A stretch of DNA of 64,000 nucleotides, taken from the NCBI RefSeq assembly GCF_001659605.2, contig NC_035170.2, positions 14,832,265 to 14,896,264 on the forward strand, in the 5' to 3' direction. The notes beneath the pieces were generated by a model, which worked only from the letters and a program-made list of their open reading frames with translations, did no database searches and was not told the origin of the DNA. The position numbers were made by a program, and so were the translations under genes. Shown in pieces: positions 10,600-21,620 of the stretch; position 1 is the first letter of the stretch, and every line of letters starts with the position of its first letter. This DNA comes from Manihot esculenta (lineage: Eukaryota; Streptophyta; Magnoliopsida; Malpighiales; Euphorbiaceae).

Positions 10600-12716
10600 T
10601 GTAATACCCGGCTAGACTCCGGTATCGGAATCCCTACCGTCCGGTGGGACCTCGGATGTCGGAAACTTCTAGAAGGGTAAAACTATGATTTTATGAAATG
10701 TTTTCATGTATTTCATGTTTTTAAGTAAGAAATTAAATGAGTTTTTACATGAAAAATCTATGGAGGAAAACCCAGGTTCGGCCGCCGAACTCCAAGTTTG
10801 GCCGCCGAACCTTGCATGCATGCGGAGGCACCTTCGGCCCCCGAACGTGGCCTGGCCAGCCACCTATAAAAGGGGCACTTAGCCGAAATGGGAGAGTTTT
10901 CTCCCATTTTCAGCCACCGCAAGCTTCCGACCTCCCTCTCCCAAATCTTGTGTTTTTCCTTCAATCCCCACCATTTTCTTTGAGTTTTAAGGTTCCACAA
11001 AAGTTTTTGAGTGTTTTTAAGCAAGTTTGGAGCTTGGAAGTCTTGGAGCTAAATCCCTCCATTTTCCGAGCTAGGGTCGTTCTTCCTCTCGATCTTCAAG
11101 AGGTAAGCTTCGATCTATGCTTCTTTTATGTTTTATGAAAGTTTTATGCAAGTTGATGGGGTAGAATGCATGTTTAGGCTTGTTGTTAGGTTTATGGGTT
11201 TATGTTGTGATTTGAACAATGTATGTTGGAAATGTGTTGTTTGAAGTGTTGTAGTTGGGGTATATTATAGTTTGAGACCCCTAGGTGTGATGTATGATGT
11301 GTATGCATGTGTAGAAACAAGTTTATGCATGTTTTGAGGCGTTTTGGAGGCTGTGGACACAAGGGAGCCAAGTTTCTACCCTTCGGCAGAAACTCAGGTT
11401 CGGCCGCCGAAGTGACTTTCGGCCGCCGAACCCCCTTGTGGAGGCAGTTTCGGCTGCCGAAGCCTGCCCCCGAAACTTAAGTTTCGTCTCTGTCTGGGAG
11501 GTTCGGCCGCCGAAAGTGCCGCCGAACCTGCATGACTTTCGGCTGCAGAGGGACTTTCGGCCGCCGAACCTGCCGCCGAAAGTGCCCTGTTCAGCCATTT
11601 CTTGCGTGTTTTCATGTGATGTTTTCAGGATGTTTTAGGGGGTTTTTGGGGAGTATTTTAGAGTCATATTCATGTATGTTTGGTCCCTCATTTGAGTCCA
11701 CCTGTGTAGGTTCGGACCCGAGGAACCGAGACCCCCAGCAGTGAGCCAGCTGCTTCAGAGTCTCTTCAGAGCTAGCCAGAGGTGAGTGGAATAAACTCTA
11801 AGTTTTAAAGCAAATTAATGAAATGTTTTAGCATGATTCACGCATCATGAATGCCATGAGATATATTAGGATGTTTGCATTAGAATTCACGAATATGTTG
11901 CATTGCATACTTTGTTGTTGATGTGGATGAATGTTGAATGATCCATTAGCCCTTGTATGTTATGATAGCCTATGTGAGTCCAGGTGTGCCTGCTACGGCT
12001 CTACGCCCCTGGCACTATGACAGATTATGAAAATCCGGGTGTGCCTGCTACGGCTCTACGCCCCCGGCATGTATAAGTAAGACAGATAGGGGCTAAATGG
12101 TGACAAGTTCATCCTTGTTGTGAAATGTTTGTGTTATGGCGCATACATGAAAGCATGATTTAAATTGATGTTTTATTATTCTGCTCACTGGGCTCTAGTA
12201 GCTCACCCCACTCCCTTTATCCCCAGAGTTGCAGGTACAGGATAGATCAGGAAGTCGGCTAGAGTGAAGTTAAGTCATGTATGTTGTAATAGATAGAAGC
12301 GGACATGAACATGATGTAATGAGTACTTATGACCATGTAATGTAATGAATGATTTGATGATGTATTGAGGATTATAGCAGTGCTTGACCTAGAGGTGTGT
12401 GAATCCCCATTATGTACAGAGTGTTTAATGAGTAATGATGTTAATGACTATGATTATCCAAGCTGATATGTATGATGATGATACCCCACTGGAGTATTTG
12501 ATGAGGACTCCAGTGTGGGGTTTATGTATGATTTTGTGCATGCACAGGTTTTGCTTGGATAAGAGAAAAGAAAAATTTTTACAGATCATGTATATGTTGT
12601 TATGTATAGGATTCCACAGGTTTACAGGAGGTATGTAGGCTTGCTACGGGTCCCAGCGGCCTTAAGCCGATCTGGATCCTAGCGCCGGTAACGGGTCGGA
12701 TTTCCGGGTCGTTACA
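10600..12716 (+). repeat. Element A 3' LTR
   Basis: 2117 bp, the same length as the 5' LTR, ending GGTCGTTACA and followed by target duplication catat. By-eye differences from the 5' LTR are about seven single-base transitions and no indels. Confidence 0.95.
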
Positions 12717-12721
12717 CATAT

Positions 12722-13031
12722 GAAGCTTCATGGGATTACAAATCAAAGACCAAAGCCTTCCATGACAAAAACATCTCCAGAAAACACTTCCAGGTTGGTG
12801 ATAAAGTCTTACTTTTTGATTCAAGATTCAAATTATTCCCTGGAAAGTTTCGGTCTAGGTGGATTGGGCCATTCTTGGTTGAGCATGTCTATTAGAGCTG
12901 TTGACATACGGAGTCCACAAACAAGCAAAGTTTTCAAAGTTAATGGATATCGTTTGAAGAAAGTTTATGAGGGATTTACAGTTCATCTTGTGGAAGAAAT
13001 CCCCTTGGATTCCCCTTCCTTAAACGACTGA
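12722..13031 (+). pseudogene. pol: Athila pol C-terminal tail, right of element A
   Basis: Athila pol resumes directly after the duplicated catat. One frame reads [18 protein letters not shown] and [12 protein letters not shown], the end of the integrase. Near 12890 the frame is lost (TAG at 12891-12893 in the first frame), and the tail (SPQTSKVFKVNGYRLK to the TGA at 13029) is read in another frame. There is therefore at least one frameshift besides the element A insertion. The tail has no chromodomain, as expected for Athila. Confidence 0.8.
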
Positions 13032-13608
13032 TCAAGGCAGGAAGTCCAGCCCAAGACAGAAAACAGGGCGCTACTGGGAGGCAGCCCAGATGTGGTGATT
13101 TGCCCAAATCACTGGGGCGATTTGCCCAAATCACTGGGCAGATTACCTAACCGAAGCATAGTAACAAGTGATTGGGGCAGTGATCCGCCCATACCGACAG
13201 GCCACATTGATAGGGTTCATCTCAGATAGAACAAAGTCAACCAAGCAGTTGCACCAAAGAAGTGATTTTGCCCAGGTGATTTGACCAAGTCACCAGGCCG
13301 CATTGCCAAATCAACACACCATCAGAAGAGGCGTGAACAGTCACGTGAACAGTGCCAACCAAGCAACCGCAAGGAAGAAAGTGATTGGGCCAGTAATTTG
13401 CCCAAATCACTGACCAAATCACCCTGTCAAGGATCCAGTGAGCCAGCATTTAATGATCAGGGCAGTTCAACTACCCAAATCACTTTAAGAAAATTTTTCT
13501 TATTTTTATTTTTTTACGCAATCTTTCTGTTTTCATCTCGCTTTTCTCTTTCTTCTTCTCCGACGCTCAATTTCACCGACAACTACCACTGGCGAACTCA
13601 AGACCACT
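13032..13608. repeat. Athila noncoding spacer with scattered GATTTGCCCAAATC palindromes
   Basis: No convincing gene. The stretch holds several copies of GTGATTTGCCCAAATCACTG and variants (about 13095-13145, 13262-13300, 13380-13430), followed by a T-rich run at 13495-13560 just before the next ORF. Related copies lie in Athila coding segments on both sides. Confidence 0.7.
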
Positions 13609-15261
13609 ATGGTTAGAATCAAAATGAAGGCCACCGGCGGACCATTCATGTGGAAGAAACTAGGGCTACCGAGACCCAGTCCCTCTGACAGTGATGACGA
13701 AGCATGGGACACACCTCCACCAGTCACCACCAGCACCGAAACACCACCGGCTACTGGAACAACAACCGGGCATCCCATCTCACCGAACGTCCAGGCGTAT
13801 CACCGGCGAAACAAAGCACCAAGGATCGCCCAACCATACACCTCCCCAACAGTCCTGACAGCAATCCCTAAAGGCAAAACGCCACCAGAAGCCACCACTT
13901 CCACCAACCATGGGCAGAAACGGCCAAGAACGCCGTCACCAACTCCATCGCCACACCCAAAGCAAGAAACAGAGACTACCACTGCTACACATCCCGCAGG
14001 TCATGAAGCCAGTGATGTGCCAAGCGATACGCCCAGCAGTGTGCCAAGCGATACGCCCAGCGATGTGCCAAGCGACACGCCCAGCGATATGCCCAGTGAT
14101 CTGCCCATCGATTTGCCCAAACCATCCTGCCCAGATCACATCACTCAAGCTCTAACATTCAACAAGGCTTCTTAGCGCACCAGGCTGGACCAAATTTCAT
14201 CTCTGCCCTATCACCCAGGTAAGTATATACATCATGGCACCCTTGGCGCATTGCGACTCCATACCCAGGTACACACCCTCATCTCTGCTATTGGTTGGGA
14301 AAAATTTTTCTCCCTGCGCATGCCCTCTTTCATGGAACTCACACATGAGTTCTTCACCACGTTCTATTTTGACAAAACGGCCATGCACAACCTGCACACA
14401 CCAGGCACAGTGGGGTTCAGGCTATTGGGACAGCGATTTCGCTTGTCCCTGCAGGAATTTGGCATTGCCATGGGCTGTGAATGCCCTGAGTCTACTTGGG
14501 ACTTCCCTGCTGCATTTAATCCAAGTGATGCATATCTAGAATTATGTGATAATCCCCCAGACACATACTCACCCACCAGGTCCAAGGACCTCTACCTCAG
14601 AAACCCCAGCCTGAAGTACATTCATAGGTTCTTAGCCTATACATTTTCGGGGAGGAAGGATGCTTCCAACATCCTAACCAGAACTGAGCTGTACATACTA
14701 TGGTGCATGCACACACACAGGAAGATCCATCTTGGATATTGGGTTGCCACCCAATTATCCAGCATCATTCAGTATCACAGGCCCCTGATTTTAGGCCATC
14801 TGATCACTGCCATTGCAGTGAATCTCAAATTGTTACACCCAGCACACACTGACCTCTCCCCCACCCACAAACCAACCCCCTTGGACCTACGCACATTAGA
14901 TGATATGGGGTTGATTTGCAAAGTAGGGGATATTTTTTTCATTACACCTGCAGGTCCCATCACACCACGCCATGAGCGTATTTTCAGAAGGACAACAGCC
15001 AACCAGCTCACCCCCACCAAGCAGACATCCCCCACAGATGCCCCAGCAGATGAAACAATGGGGAACATAGGACAGGAACCAGCAAATGGAGTACCTCCAG
15101 CAGCCCCTCAGCAGGATGCTCCTCAGCCACCTGAAGATTCAGCCCCCAACCAGACAGTCGAGGCTCGTCTTACTAGAATTGAGGACAGAATGCACAGGAT
15201 GGAACACCTGTTAAACCTGCTGGTAAACCATTTTCTGTCCCAGCACCATGACAGACAGTGA
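13609..15261 (+). pseudogene. Athila post-pol ORF (env-like / ATHILA ORF-1-type), one internal stop
   Basis: A 550-codon frame is broken only by TAG at 14173-14175. The first part (13609-14172) is low complexity, rich in Pro, Thr and Ser, and ends in SDxPSDTP repeats encoded by the scattered palindromic DNA. The second part (from about 14176; first Met 14251) has a globular-looking domain including IGWEKFFSLRMPSF, GFRLLGQRFRLSLQEFGIAMG and LGYWVATQLSSIIQYHRPL. This resembles the ORF that Athila and Calypso elements carry after pol, often called env-like and of unproven function. The C terminus (VEARLTRIEDRMHRMEHLL) looks like a coiled coil. I see no clear signal peptide or strong membrane helix, which argues against a working envelope protein. 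Confidence 0.7.
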
Positions 15262-15843
15262 TTTGGCGAGTGATTTGCCCAAATCACTGGCCAAATCACC
15301 CACAGGCCAGGAAGTCCTTTTCCTTTTTCTCCTTCATTTCTCTATATATATGTTTAACCATTGAGGGCAATGATTGGGATAGGTGTGGGGGTGTTTACTG
15401 TTAGGTTATCTTTTTGCATTGGTTACATTGTTTTTTTTTTTTTTGCTTAATTTATGGTTTTTACCTTGTTTTTACAGAAAAGGAAGAAATTGGAAAAATG
15501 GAGAAAAAGTGCAGAAAATGACAGAAAAGTGATTGGGTCAGTGATTTGCCCAAATCACTGCCCAAATCAAACTAAAGCAGAAACCTGAACTACCTCACAG
15601 GAGACTGATTGGGTCAATGATTTGGCCAAATCACCCGCAGAAGCAGAAGCCCGGAGCCAACGTGCAGAAAAGTGATTGGGCCAGTAATCTGCCCAAATCA
15701 CTCGCAGAGATAGAAAACTGAAACTGGACAGACTTGTAGAAAGCGATCGGGGCAGATAGACCAAGCGATCTGCCCAAATCACTGCCCCAATCACATTGAC
15801 AGCAGAAGCGGGAAAAGAGCAGAAAATCCAAATTCAAAGAAAA
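15262..15843 (+). repeat. Athila 3' end: untranslated region, purine-rich tract and candidate LTR start
   Basis: After the post-pol ORF comes untranslated sequence with a T-rich run (15430-15444) and a purine-rich stretch (15475-15529). That stretch is followed by TGATTGGG at 15530, a plausible LTR start because the LTR ends in ATCA, giving TGAT...ATCA. Other TGATTGGG starts occur at about 15606 and 15674, so the boundary is uncertain. From 15530 on there are at least four GATTTGCCCAAATC-type palindromes. Confidence 0.5.
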
Positions 15844-18197
15844 TGTAATACCCGGCTAGATTCAGACATCAGAATTCCTACCGTCCGGTGGAATTTGAGG
15901 ATGTCAGAGGTCTCTGGAAGGGTACGAGAAAGTTTTCTCAAATGTTTTCAAGTGTTTTAAAGGTTTAGGGTAGAAAACGAGTTGAGTTTTGTGGAGAATT
16001 GGCCAAAGGAGTTTCTGTCATGTTCGGCCCCCGAATGTTAAAGTTCGGCCGCCGAAAGTGCCCAATGTTCGACCCCCGAAGGTTAAGTTCGGCCCCCGAA
16101 AGTTGCATGGTTTTGCATGCAGTTTCGGCAGCCGAAGCTGAGGAAGTCGGCTAGTGGTGCACGCTCCTCAGTCCGTGATTTGGCCAGGTGTTTGCCTCCA
16201 GATCGTGACCAGAGGTTAGGCCACGTCGCCCGTGACTCATCTGCACGCTTTTAATCAGCTTGTGCAGAGAGTTGAGTGTGTTTCAAAGGGCTTTGAAGGT
16301 TTTTGAGAGAAAAGAGAGGTTTTGAGGGTTTGAAGCTTTGGAGGAGGAGTTGCTGAGTTTGGTTGTTCCTCTTCTGATTTCAGGAGGTAAGGGAAGTCTT
16401 TAAGTTTGTTTTAATGGTTATTAATCATTTTTTTACAAAGGTTATGGGAGTTTATATAGAGTTGCATGCTTAGGTTAGTTTTGATAAGTTTATGGAGAGG
16501 TTTGCTTATGTGTTATGCTTGTTGTTTTGTTGGGGTTAATAGGTAGTTTTAGACCCCTTTGTGCATATACCAGAGTATATGTGGGTGAAAACGCTGAGTT
16601 ATGCATGTTAGAATGTGTTGGAGACGTTGTGCATGAGAGGAAGCAAGGTTCTGCCTTCTGGAGAACCCAGCTTCGGCCGCCGAAGTGAAGATTCGGCCGC
16701 CGAACCTCTTGTGGAGGTAGTTTCGGCTGCCTAAGGTTGCCTCCGAAAGAATGGACTTTCGGATCTGTCATGCACATTCGGCCGCCGAAGGTGCCGCCGA
16801 ACATGCATGAGTTTCGGCTCTGGAGAGGACATTCGGCCGCCGAACCTGCTGCCGAATGTGTTCTGTCTAGCCTTCTTTTGCATGAGTTATGTGATTATTT
16901 TCAGAGGTTTAGAGGGGATTATGGGGATTTGTTTAAGAGCTATTCAAAGTATGTGTGACACCTCATTCGAGTCCATTTGTGTAGGATTGGACCCGAGAGT
17001 TCGAGGAGGTCATCAGAGTTAGAGAGATCAGAGTCAGTACAGTATCTGCCAGAAGAGCAGAGGTGAGTGGAACTAAACTGACTAGTTTATTTTGAGAAAT
17101 GACACGATTCTAGCATGATCCATGCATCATAAACTGCCATGTTATGTATTAGGTTGTGTTGCATTAGAATTCACGAATATGATGCATTGCATATGTTGTT
17201 GTTCCTGTGGATGAATGTTGGATGATCCTTAGCCCTTGACAGAGAGCAGATACAGATTTATGGCATGAGATAGCCATACCAGGTCGCCCCTGGATAGTCC
17301 AGGTCGCTCCTGGTACTATGAGTTAGACAGCCGGGCTGTCAGATCAGAGAAAAGAGAAGTCCAGGTGATGGCCTAATCGCCCCTGGCACAGTGGGACATG
17401 TTATGATATGAGTCAGTTAAGAGAAGTCCAGGTGTGGCCTAATCGCCCCTGGCACAGTCGGACATACTATTATGTATGTAGCGGGCTATTGGTGACAAGT
17501 TCATCCTTTTGATGATATGTTTGTGATGTGATGCATTCCATGAGAGCATATAATGAATGAATTGTTTTATTGTTCCTCCTCACTGGGCTGTAGTAGCTCA
17601 TCCCACTCCCTTAACCCCAGTTTTGCAGGTTCTGAGATAGCTATGGGAAGACAGAGTCAGCAAGAGTAAAGAGGAAGGATATGCATGAATGTATGTTTGT
17701 AATAGAATAGTGGACATGATGTAATTAAAAGATTAATTGTAATGTATTGATATGTACTGTCATATACTGGATAGACTAGTGTTTTCCCTAGTGTTATTGC
17801 TATAGTGTGATGTATGATCTATCCCTTTGTACATGAATCCTGTTTTACGTTTCTTGATGAGAAATGTGTGAGTAGGCTTAATGTATGGCTTCGATGAGAT
17901 ACCAGTGGAATGTGTTACAGATTAAAAAGGGTTTCAATCCCTTGATCCACAGCAGATAGTAGTCCCTGGTATAGGCCCTGAGGGCCATTTCAGATTGACA
18001 TATCTGAGTAGCAGCAGTTAAGCCTACAGAGTTTTACAGGATTGTTGAGTCGTTTTGTATCATGTATGGGATTTATCAGGTACATAGAGAGTATAGTTGG
18101 CTGACTACGGGTCCCGGCGGCCTTAAGCCGATCTGGATCCTAGTGCCAGTGATGGTTCGGACCGTTACGAAGGGGTACCGGTTTCCGGGTCGTTACA
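15844..18197 (+). mobile_element. Solo LTR of a Tekay-type family, TSD gaaaa
   Basis: 2354 bp from TGTAATACCCGG to GGTCGTTACA, flanked by gaaaa at 15839-15843 and 18198-18202, with no internal region. Athila sequence continues on both sides. It represents an element reduced by LTR-LTR recombination. Its sequence diverges from the other LTRs but keeps the same plan: TTCGGCCGCCGAA-type clusters, an exon-like block bounded by TAG (16984) and GTGAGT (17063), the CCAGG...CCCCTGGCA minisatellite (about 17360-17460) and a CCCCAG...TTTGCAG acceptor (about 17619-17628). Confidence 0.93.
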
Positions 18198-18378
18198 GAA
18201 AAGAAGTCCAAGTCCACTTCAAACACCACAAGATCAGTCCCAAGAGCCACACCCTTCACTTAGAGAGTTCCATTCTCAATCAAATACAAAGTCCAAAGAG
18301 GAATCAAAGACTACAAAGAAGACCAAATCAAATTGAGATTTCAAAATCCTAATCAAATTGGAATTGGGATTCTCCAGC

Positions 18379-18386
18379 TATATAAG
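18379..18386 (+). promoter_or_regulatory. TATA box of the Athila LTR
   Basis: TATATAAG, followed by GGGCAGCATCC, lies about 880 bp before the LTR end. It is the only good TATA match in the right-hand part of the Athila LTR and marks the likely promoter of the downstream gag copy. Confidence 0.6.
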
Positions 18387-19265
18387 GGCAGCATCCAAAC
18401 CAGAATATCATCTCTCAGCTTCAGAAATTCTCCAGAATCACAACAACCTTTCTTTCTTCTTTCTTTTGTGTATTTTGTCCACCATGAGTGGCTAAACACT
18501 TTCTTTTCTAGTTGAAATTGAGGAAATTCAGATTTGGGATGAATTGGGAGATTTAAAACTCCATTGTTAAACTCTTGTTTGTTTTCAATATTTATGCAAC
18601 TAGATCTTTTCCATAATTATTACTTTGCTTTTAAAATCAATAAGGGCCCGTTGCTTTTAAATTGCTTGAGAAATAAATTGTTTGAATGATTTAGGTCCGT
18701 AATTGCTTAGATTATTTGAGCATATCTATAATCAATTGCATAATCTATACTTGACCACGCGGTTGGCAAGGATAGAATTGGGTTTCTCTAAGTCTTAATG
18801 CAATCAACAGTTGTTCGATGCTAAATGCCCCAAGGACGTTCCTTGGCAACTTGTTGATTAGTGTTTGGTTAGCGAACGTTTCCTAATCAAACTAAAACTA
18901 AGGAGGAATTTGGATTGTGAGAAGCGTCTTCCACAACCAAAACTAATTTATTAAAATAAAACAGGAGTCCTAGGTAATCAATGATCAATCCTGAACAAAC
19001 TGAAATAGACTCATACTTCAACTAGAATCCTTCTCCCATTGAGATTTTCATTCATTTAAATTATTGCTTTCTTTTGCTATTTAATACATCATCATCAAAA
19101 CAAAACCCCTCTCTTTTATTTACTTGCTATTTACCTAGTCATTATTAGGAAAATCTTTGGTGTCAATTCCATGTGGTTCGACCCTATTGCCACTATCTAC
19201 AAATTTATTTTGTTGGTTGATAATAGGTTTATTTTTGACGGCTTCGACAACCGCTTATCAAAAAT

Positions 19266-19283
19266 TGGCGCCATTGCCGGGGA
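19266..19283 (+). other. Athila primer-binding site (tRNA-Asp type)
   Basis: TGGCGCCATTGCCGGGGA starts five bases after the LTR end. It differs at one base from TGGCGCCGTTGCCGGGGA, the usual Athila/Calypso primer site complementary to tRNA-Asp as I recall it. It fixes the LTR boundary and the orientation. Confidence 0.85.
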
Positions 19284-19312
19284 CTTGATTTAAACTAACG
19301 TATTTTCCCTTT

Positions 19313-21493
19313 ATGACCAGGTCTGGCCGTAAAGACACTCTTCTTTACGATTCGGAGATTGAGAAAACTGCCAAGAGCTTAAGGAAGCAAGCAAACTTGA
19401 GGAACCAAGCCTCCAAAGCATCCTCATCAGCACTAGTAAAATCACCTACAGCCCTTGCTGCAGAATTTTCTGCACCAACAGAATTTTTTGCACCACCAGA
19501 TTTGCCTACAGCCACTGTTGCATTTGAACCAGATATCCGAATCCAGGTTACTGCAGAAGATCACACAATGGCAGAACAACCTGCTGTCCGTGAAGAAGCT
19601 GAAATTCAAGCTAGGAACCTGCCTGTCCCTGTCCAAGCACCATAGCCACAGCCACGGGAAAGAACTCTCGGAGAGCTAGCTGAACCAGCAGGAGACCTAG
19701 CACCCTTATGCATTGCATATCCCCCATTAACAGCACCTTTTAAGCTTAAGATAGGTCTGATCCATCTCCTTCCCAAATTCAGAGGCCTAGAAAATGAAGA
19801 TCCTCACAAGCATTTGAAGGCATTCCACATTGTGTGCTCCACCATGAGACCTCAAGGTATTCCCAAAGAGGATGTCAAGCTTAGAGCCTTTCCTTTTTCC
19901 CTTGATGACTATGCCAAGGAATGGCTATTCTACTTACCACCCGGATCCATCACATCATGGGCTGGTATGGTGAGATCATTCTTGAGAAAATTCTTTCCTA
20001 CCTCAAAAGCCATAGGCATCCGTCGAGAGATAAGTTGCAAAAGGAAAAAGCACTCTGAAGGCTTGTATGAGTACTGGGAGAGGTTCAAAAAGTTGTGCAC
20101 AAGCTGCCCCCAGCATGATATTTCTGACCAATCTCTCATTGAGTATTTCTATGGAGGTTTGCTACCCTCAGAGAGAAAATTTATTGATGCAGCTTGTGGA
20201 GGATCAATTGAAAGAAAATCACCTCGAGAGATGAGGGAATTAATTTCCACCATGGCTGCAGCTTCTCAGCAATTTGTAGACCAAGAGCTGCCACCAAGGA
20301 GTGTAAATGAGGTGAGTACATCCATTTTAGCATCCCAAATTTCTAATCTCACCAATGCTGTCCGTAGCCTTGTTGTGGGTCAAACCCAACAAGTCCAGCA
20401 GATTCAGCAGCCCAAGCCATGTGGAATATGTGCCAATAACCACCCAACTGATCTATGTCCTTCCCTTCAAGAAGAGGACCAGCAAGTCAATGCTGTTGGA
20501 GGTTTCAATGGGCAAAGAAGGTATGATCCCTATGCAAATACTTATAATCCAGGTTGGAGGGACCATCCAAATTTCAGTTATGCAAGGGGAAATCAATATC
20601 CAAGCTACCAGCAAAGGAATCAAGCTCAAGCTGCACCTCAGAACTCCAATGCACCTCTTGAAGAGATTGTGAAGACTTTAGCAAATACTGTGCAAAATCT
20701 TGAGAAACAAATGAGTCAAATGGCTATTTCAGTGAACAAACTTGAATCACAAGGAAAGCTACCTTCCCAAACTGAGGTAAATCCAAGGCAAAATGCTAGT
20801 GCCATCACATTGAGGAGTGGAAAGGAGTTGCAAGACAATAGGGCTGAAAAATTGCAAAAACAGGCCTTGGAGGAAAATCTGCCAGAAAGTGATCAGGGCA
20901 GTCGATCTGCCCAAATCACTGACCCAATCGCTAGGCAGACTGAGCTGCCCAGCAGTGATCTGCCCAAATCACCAGAGAAGGCAGAAAGTGATCTGCCTAA
21001 ATCACCAGATCAGGCAAAATCCAGTCAAAAGCAGAAACAGCAACCAGCAGAGAAATTCAAGGTACCTCCTCCCTTCCCAAAGAGATTTGCAAGATCTCAG
21101 AAAGAAAAAGAAGAAAAAGAGATACTTGAGACACTCCGCAAGGTAGAAATAAACATTCCCCTACTTGATGCTGTAAAGCAAATTCCAAGGTATGCCAAAT
21201 TTCTCAAAGAGCTATGCACCAACCGAAGGAAACTTGCTGAATGTGAAAAGGTAAGTGTGGGGGAGTGTGTTTCAGCTGTCATCCAAAGGAAACTTCCCAC
21301 CAAATGCGAGGATAGAGGAATGTTCGTTGTTTTATGCAAAATAGGCAATGTGGGAATAAAGAAGGCTATGTGTGACCTTGGAGCTTCAATAAATGTCATG
21401 CCTCTTTCCATTTTTAACTTGTTGAATGCAGGAACACTCAAGGGCACCAGCATTGTGATCCAATTGGCTGACCGATCCGTTGTCTACCCCAAG
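19313..21493 (+). pseudogene. gag: Athila Gag and start of protease, one premature stop, cut by element B
   Basis: The ATG at 19313 (MTRSGRKDTLLY) lies 30 bp after the PBS. TAG at 19643-19645, probably from CAG, interrupts the frame, which then resumes unchanged. The conserved Gag core runs from about 19700 (PPLTAPFKLK, RAFPFSLDDYAKEWLFYLP) to about 20270. A small knuckle CGICANNHPTDLC with CX2CX3HX4C spacing lies near 20421. A spacer rich in DLPKSP repeats (about 20880-21020) is encoded by the Athila palindromes. The protease begins with DLGASINVMP (about 21375) and stops after VVYPK, where element B enters at 21494. Gag would assemble particles; this copy is broken. Confidence 0.88.
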
Positions 21494-21620
21494 TGTAACG
21501 ACCCAAAAATCGGACCGCTACCGGCGCTAGGATCCAGGTCGGCTTAAGGCCGCCGAGACCCGTAGCAAGCCTGACATGCAACCTGTAAACCTGTTTAATC
21601 CCATACATGATCAACAACAT
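21494..21620 (-). repeat. Element B 3' LTR, piece 1 (its 3' end)
   Basis: 127 bp beginning TGTAACGACCC on the + strand, the reverse complement of a GGGTCGTTACA LTR end. It matches the opposite LTR at 62416-62540 and is cut at aacat by element C; the sequence resumes at 34905. Confidence 0.9.

Larger units (their letters stand above)
3096..12716 (+). mobile_element. Element A: complete Tekay/Del-type chromovirus LTR retrotransposon
   Basis: A complete element of 9621 bp with two LTRs of equal length (2117 bp each), TG...CA ends, a tRNA-iMet PBS, a single uninterrupted Gag-Pol frame, a polypurine tract and the 5-bp target duplication catat (3091-3095 and 12717-12721). It sits inside Athila pol. 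By eye I count about seven differences between the LTRs, all transitions, so the insertion is recent. The chromodomain-like C terminus and Gag/RT sequence place it in the chromovirus group, most likely Tekay (Del). One substitution next to the integrase catalytic Glu may matter (see CDS). Confidence 0.95.
15530..19260 (+). repeat. Athila LTR (shared between two copies), interrupted by a solo LTR
   Basis: The right end is firm: CCGCTTATCA at 19251-19260, immediately before the PBS. The left end is tentative. Removing the inserted solo LTR and its duplication leaves about 1.37 kb, a normal Athila LTR size. The 3' half holds a TATA box and conserved-looking U5 sequence such as GACGGCTTCGACAACCGC. 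The same LTR serves as 3' LTR for the pol part on its left and 5' LTR for the gag part on its right. Confidence 0.6.
1..21493 (+). mobile_element. Athila-type Ty3/gypsy retrotransposon, composite base layer of the nest
   Basis: This is the oldest layer. The pieces are 1-3095, 12722-15843 and 18203-21493, separated by element A and a solo LTR, and cut at the right by element B. Order along the + strand is protease tail, RT, RNase H, integrase, post-pol ORF, LTR, PBS, gag, protease start. Because pol precedes the LTR and gag follows it, this is not one simple element. It looks like the 3' half of one copy joined through a shared LTR to the 5' half of another, as unequal recombination would give. 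Assignment to Athila rests on the gag sequence, the RT motif FMDDFTVYG, the absence of a chromodomain, the tRNA-Asp-type PBS and the ORF after pol. The left edge is outside the window. Confidence 0.85.

Noticed and set aside
12720..13031. Stand-alone 103-residue ORF
   Set aside because: Its first half is an out-of-frame reading of Athila integrase; only its end matches the pol tail after a frameshift.
14219..14270. Possible small intron in the post-pol ORF (GTAAGTAT donor at 14219, CCCAG acceptor near 14270)
   Set aside because: About 50 nt is too short for a plant intron and the reading frame continues through it with family-like residues.
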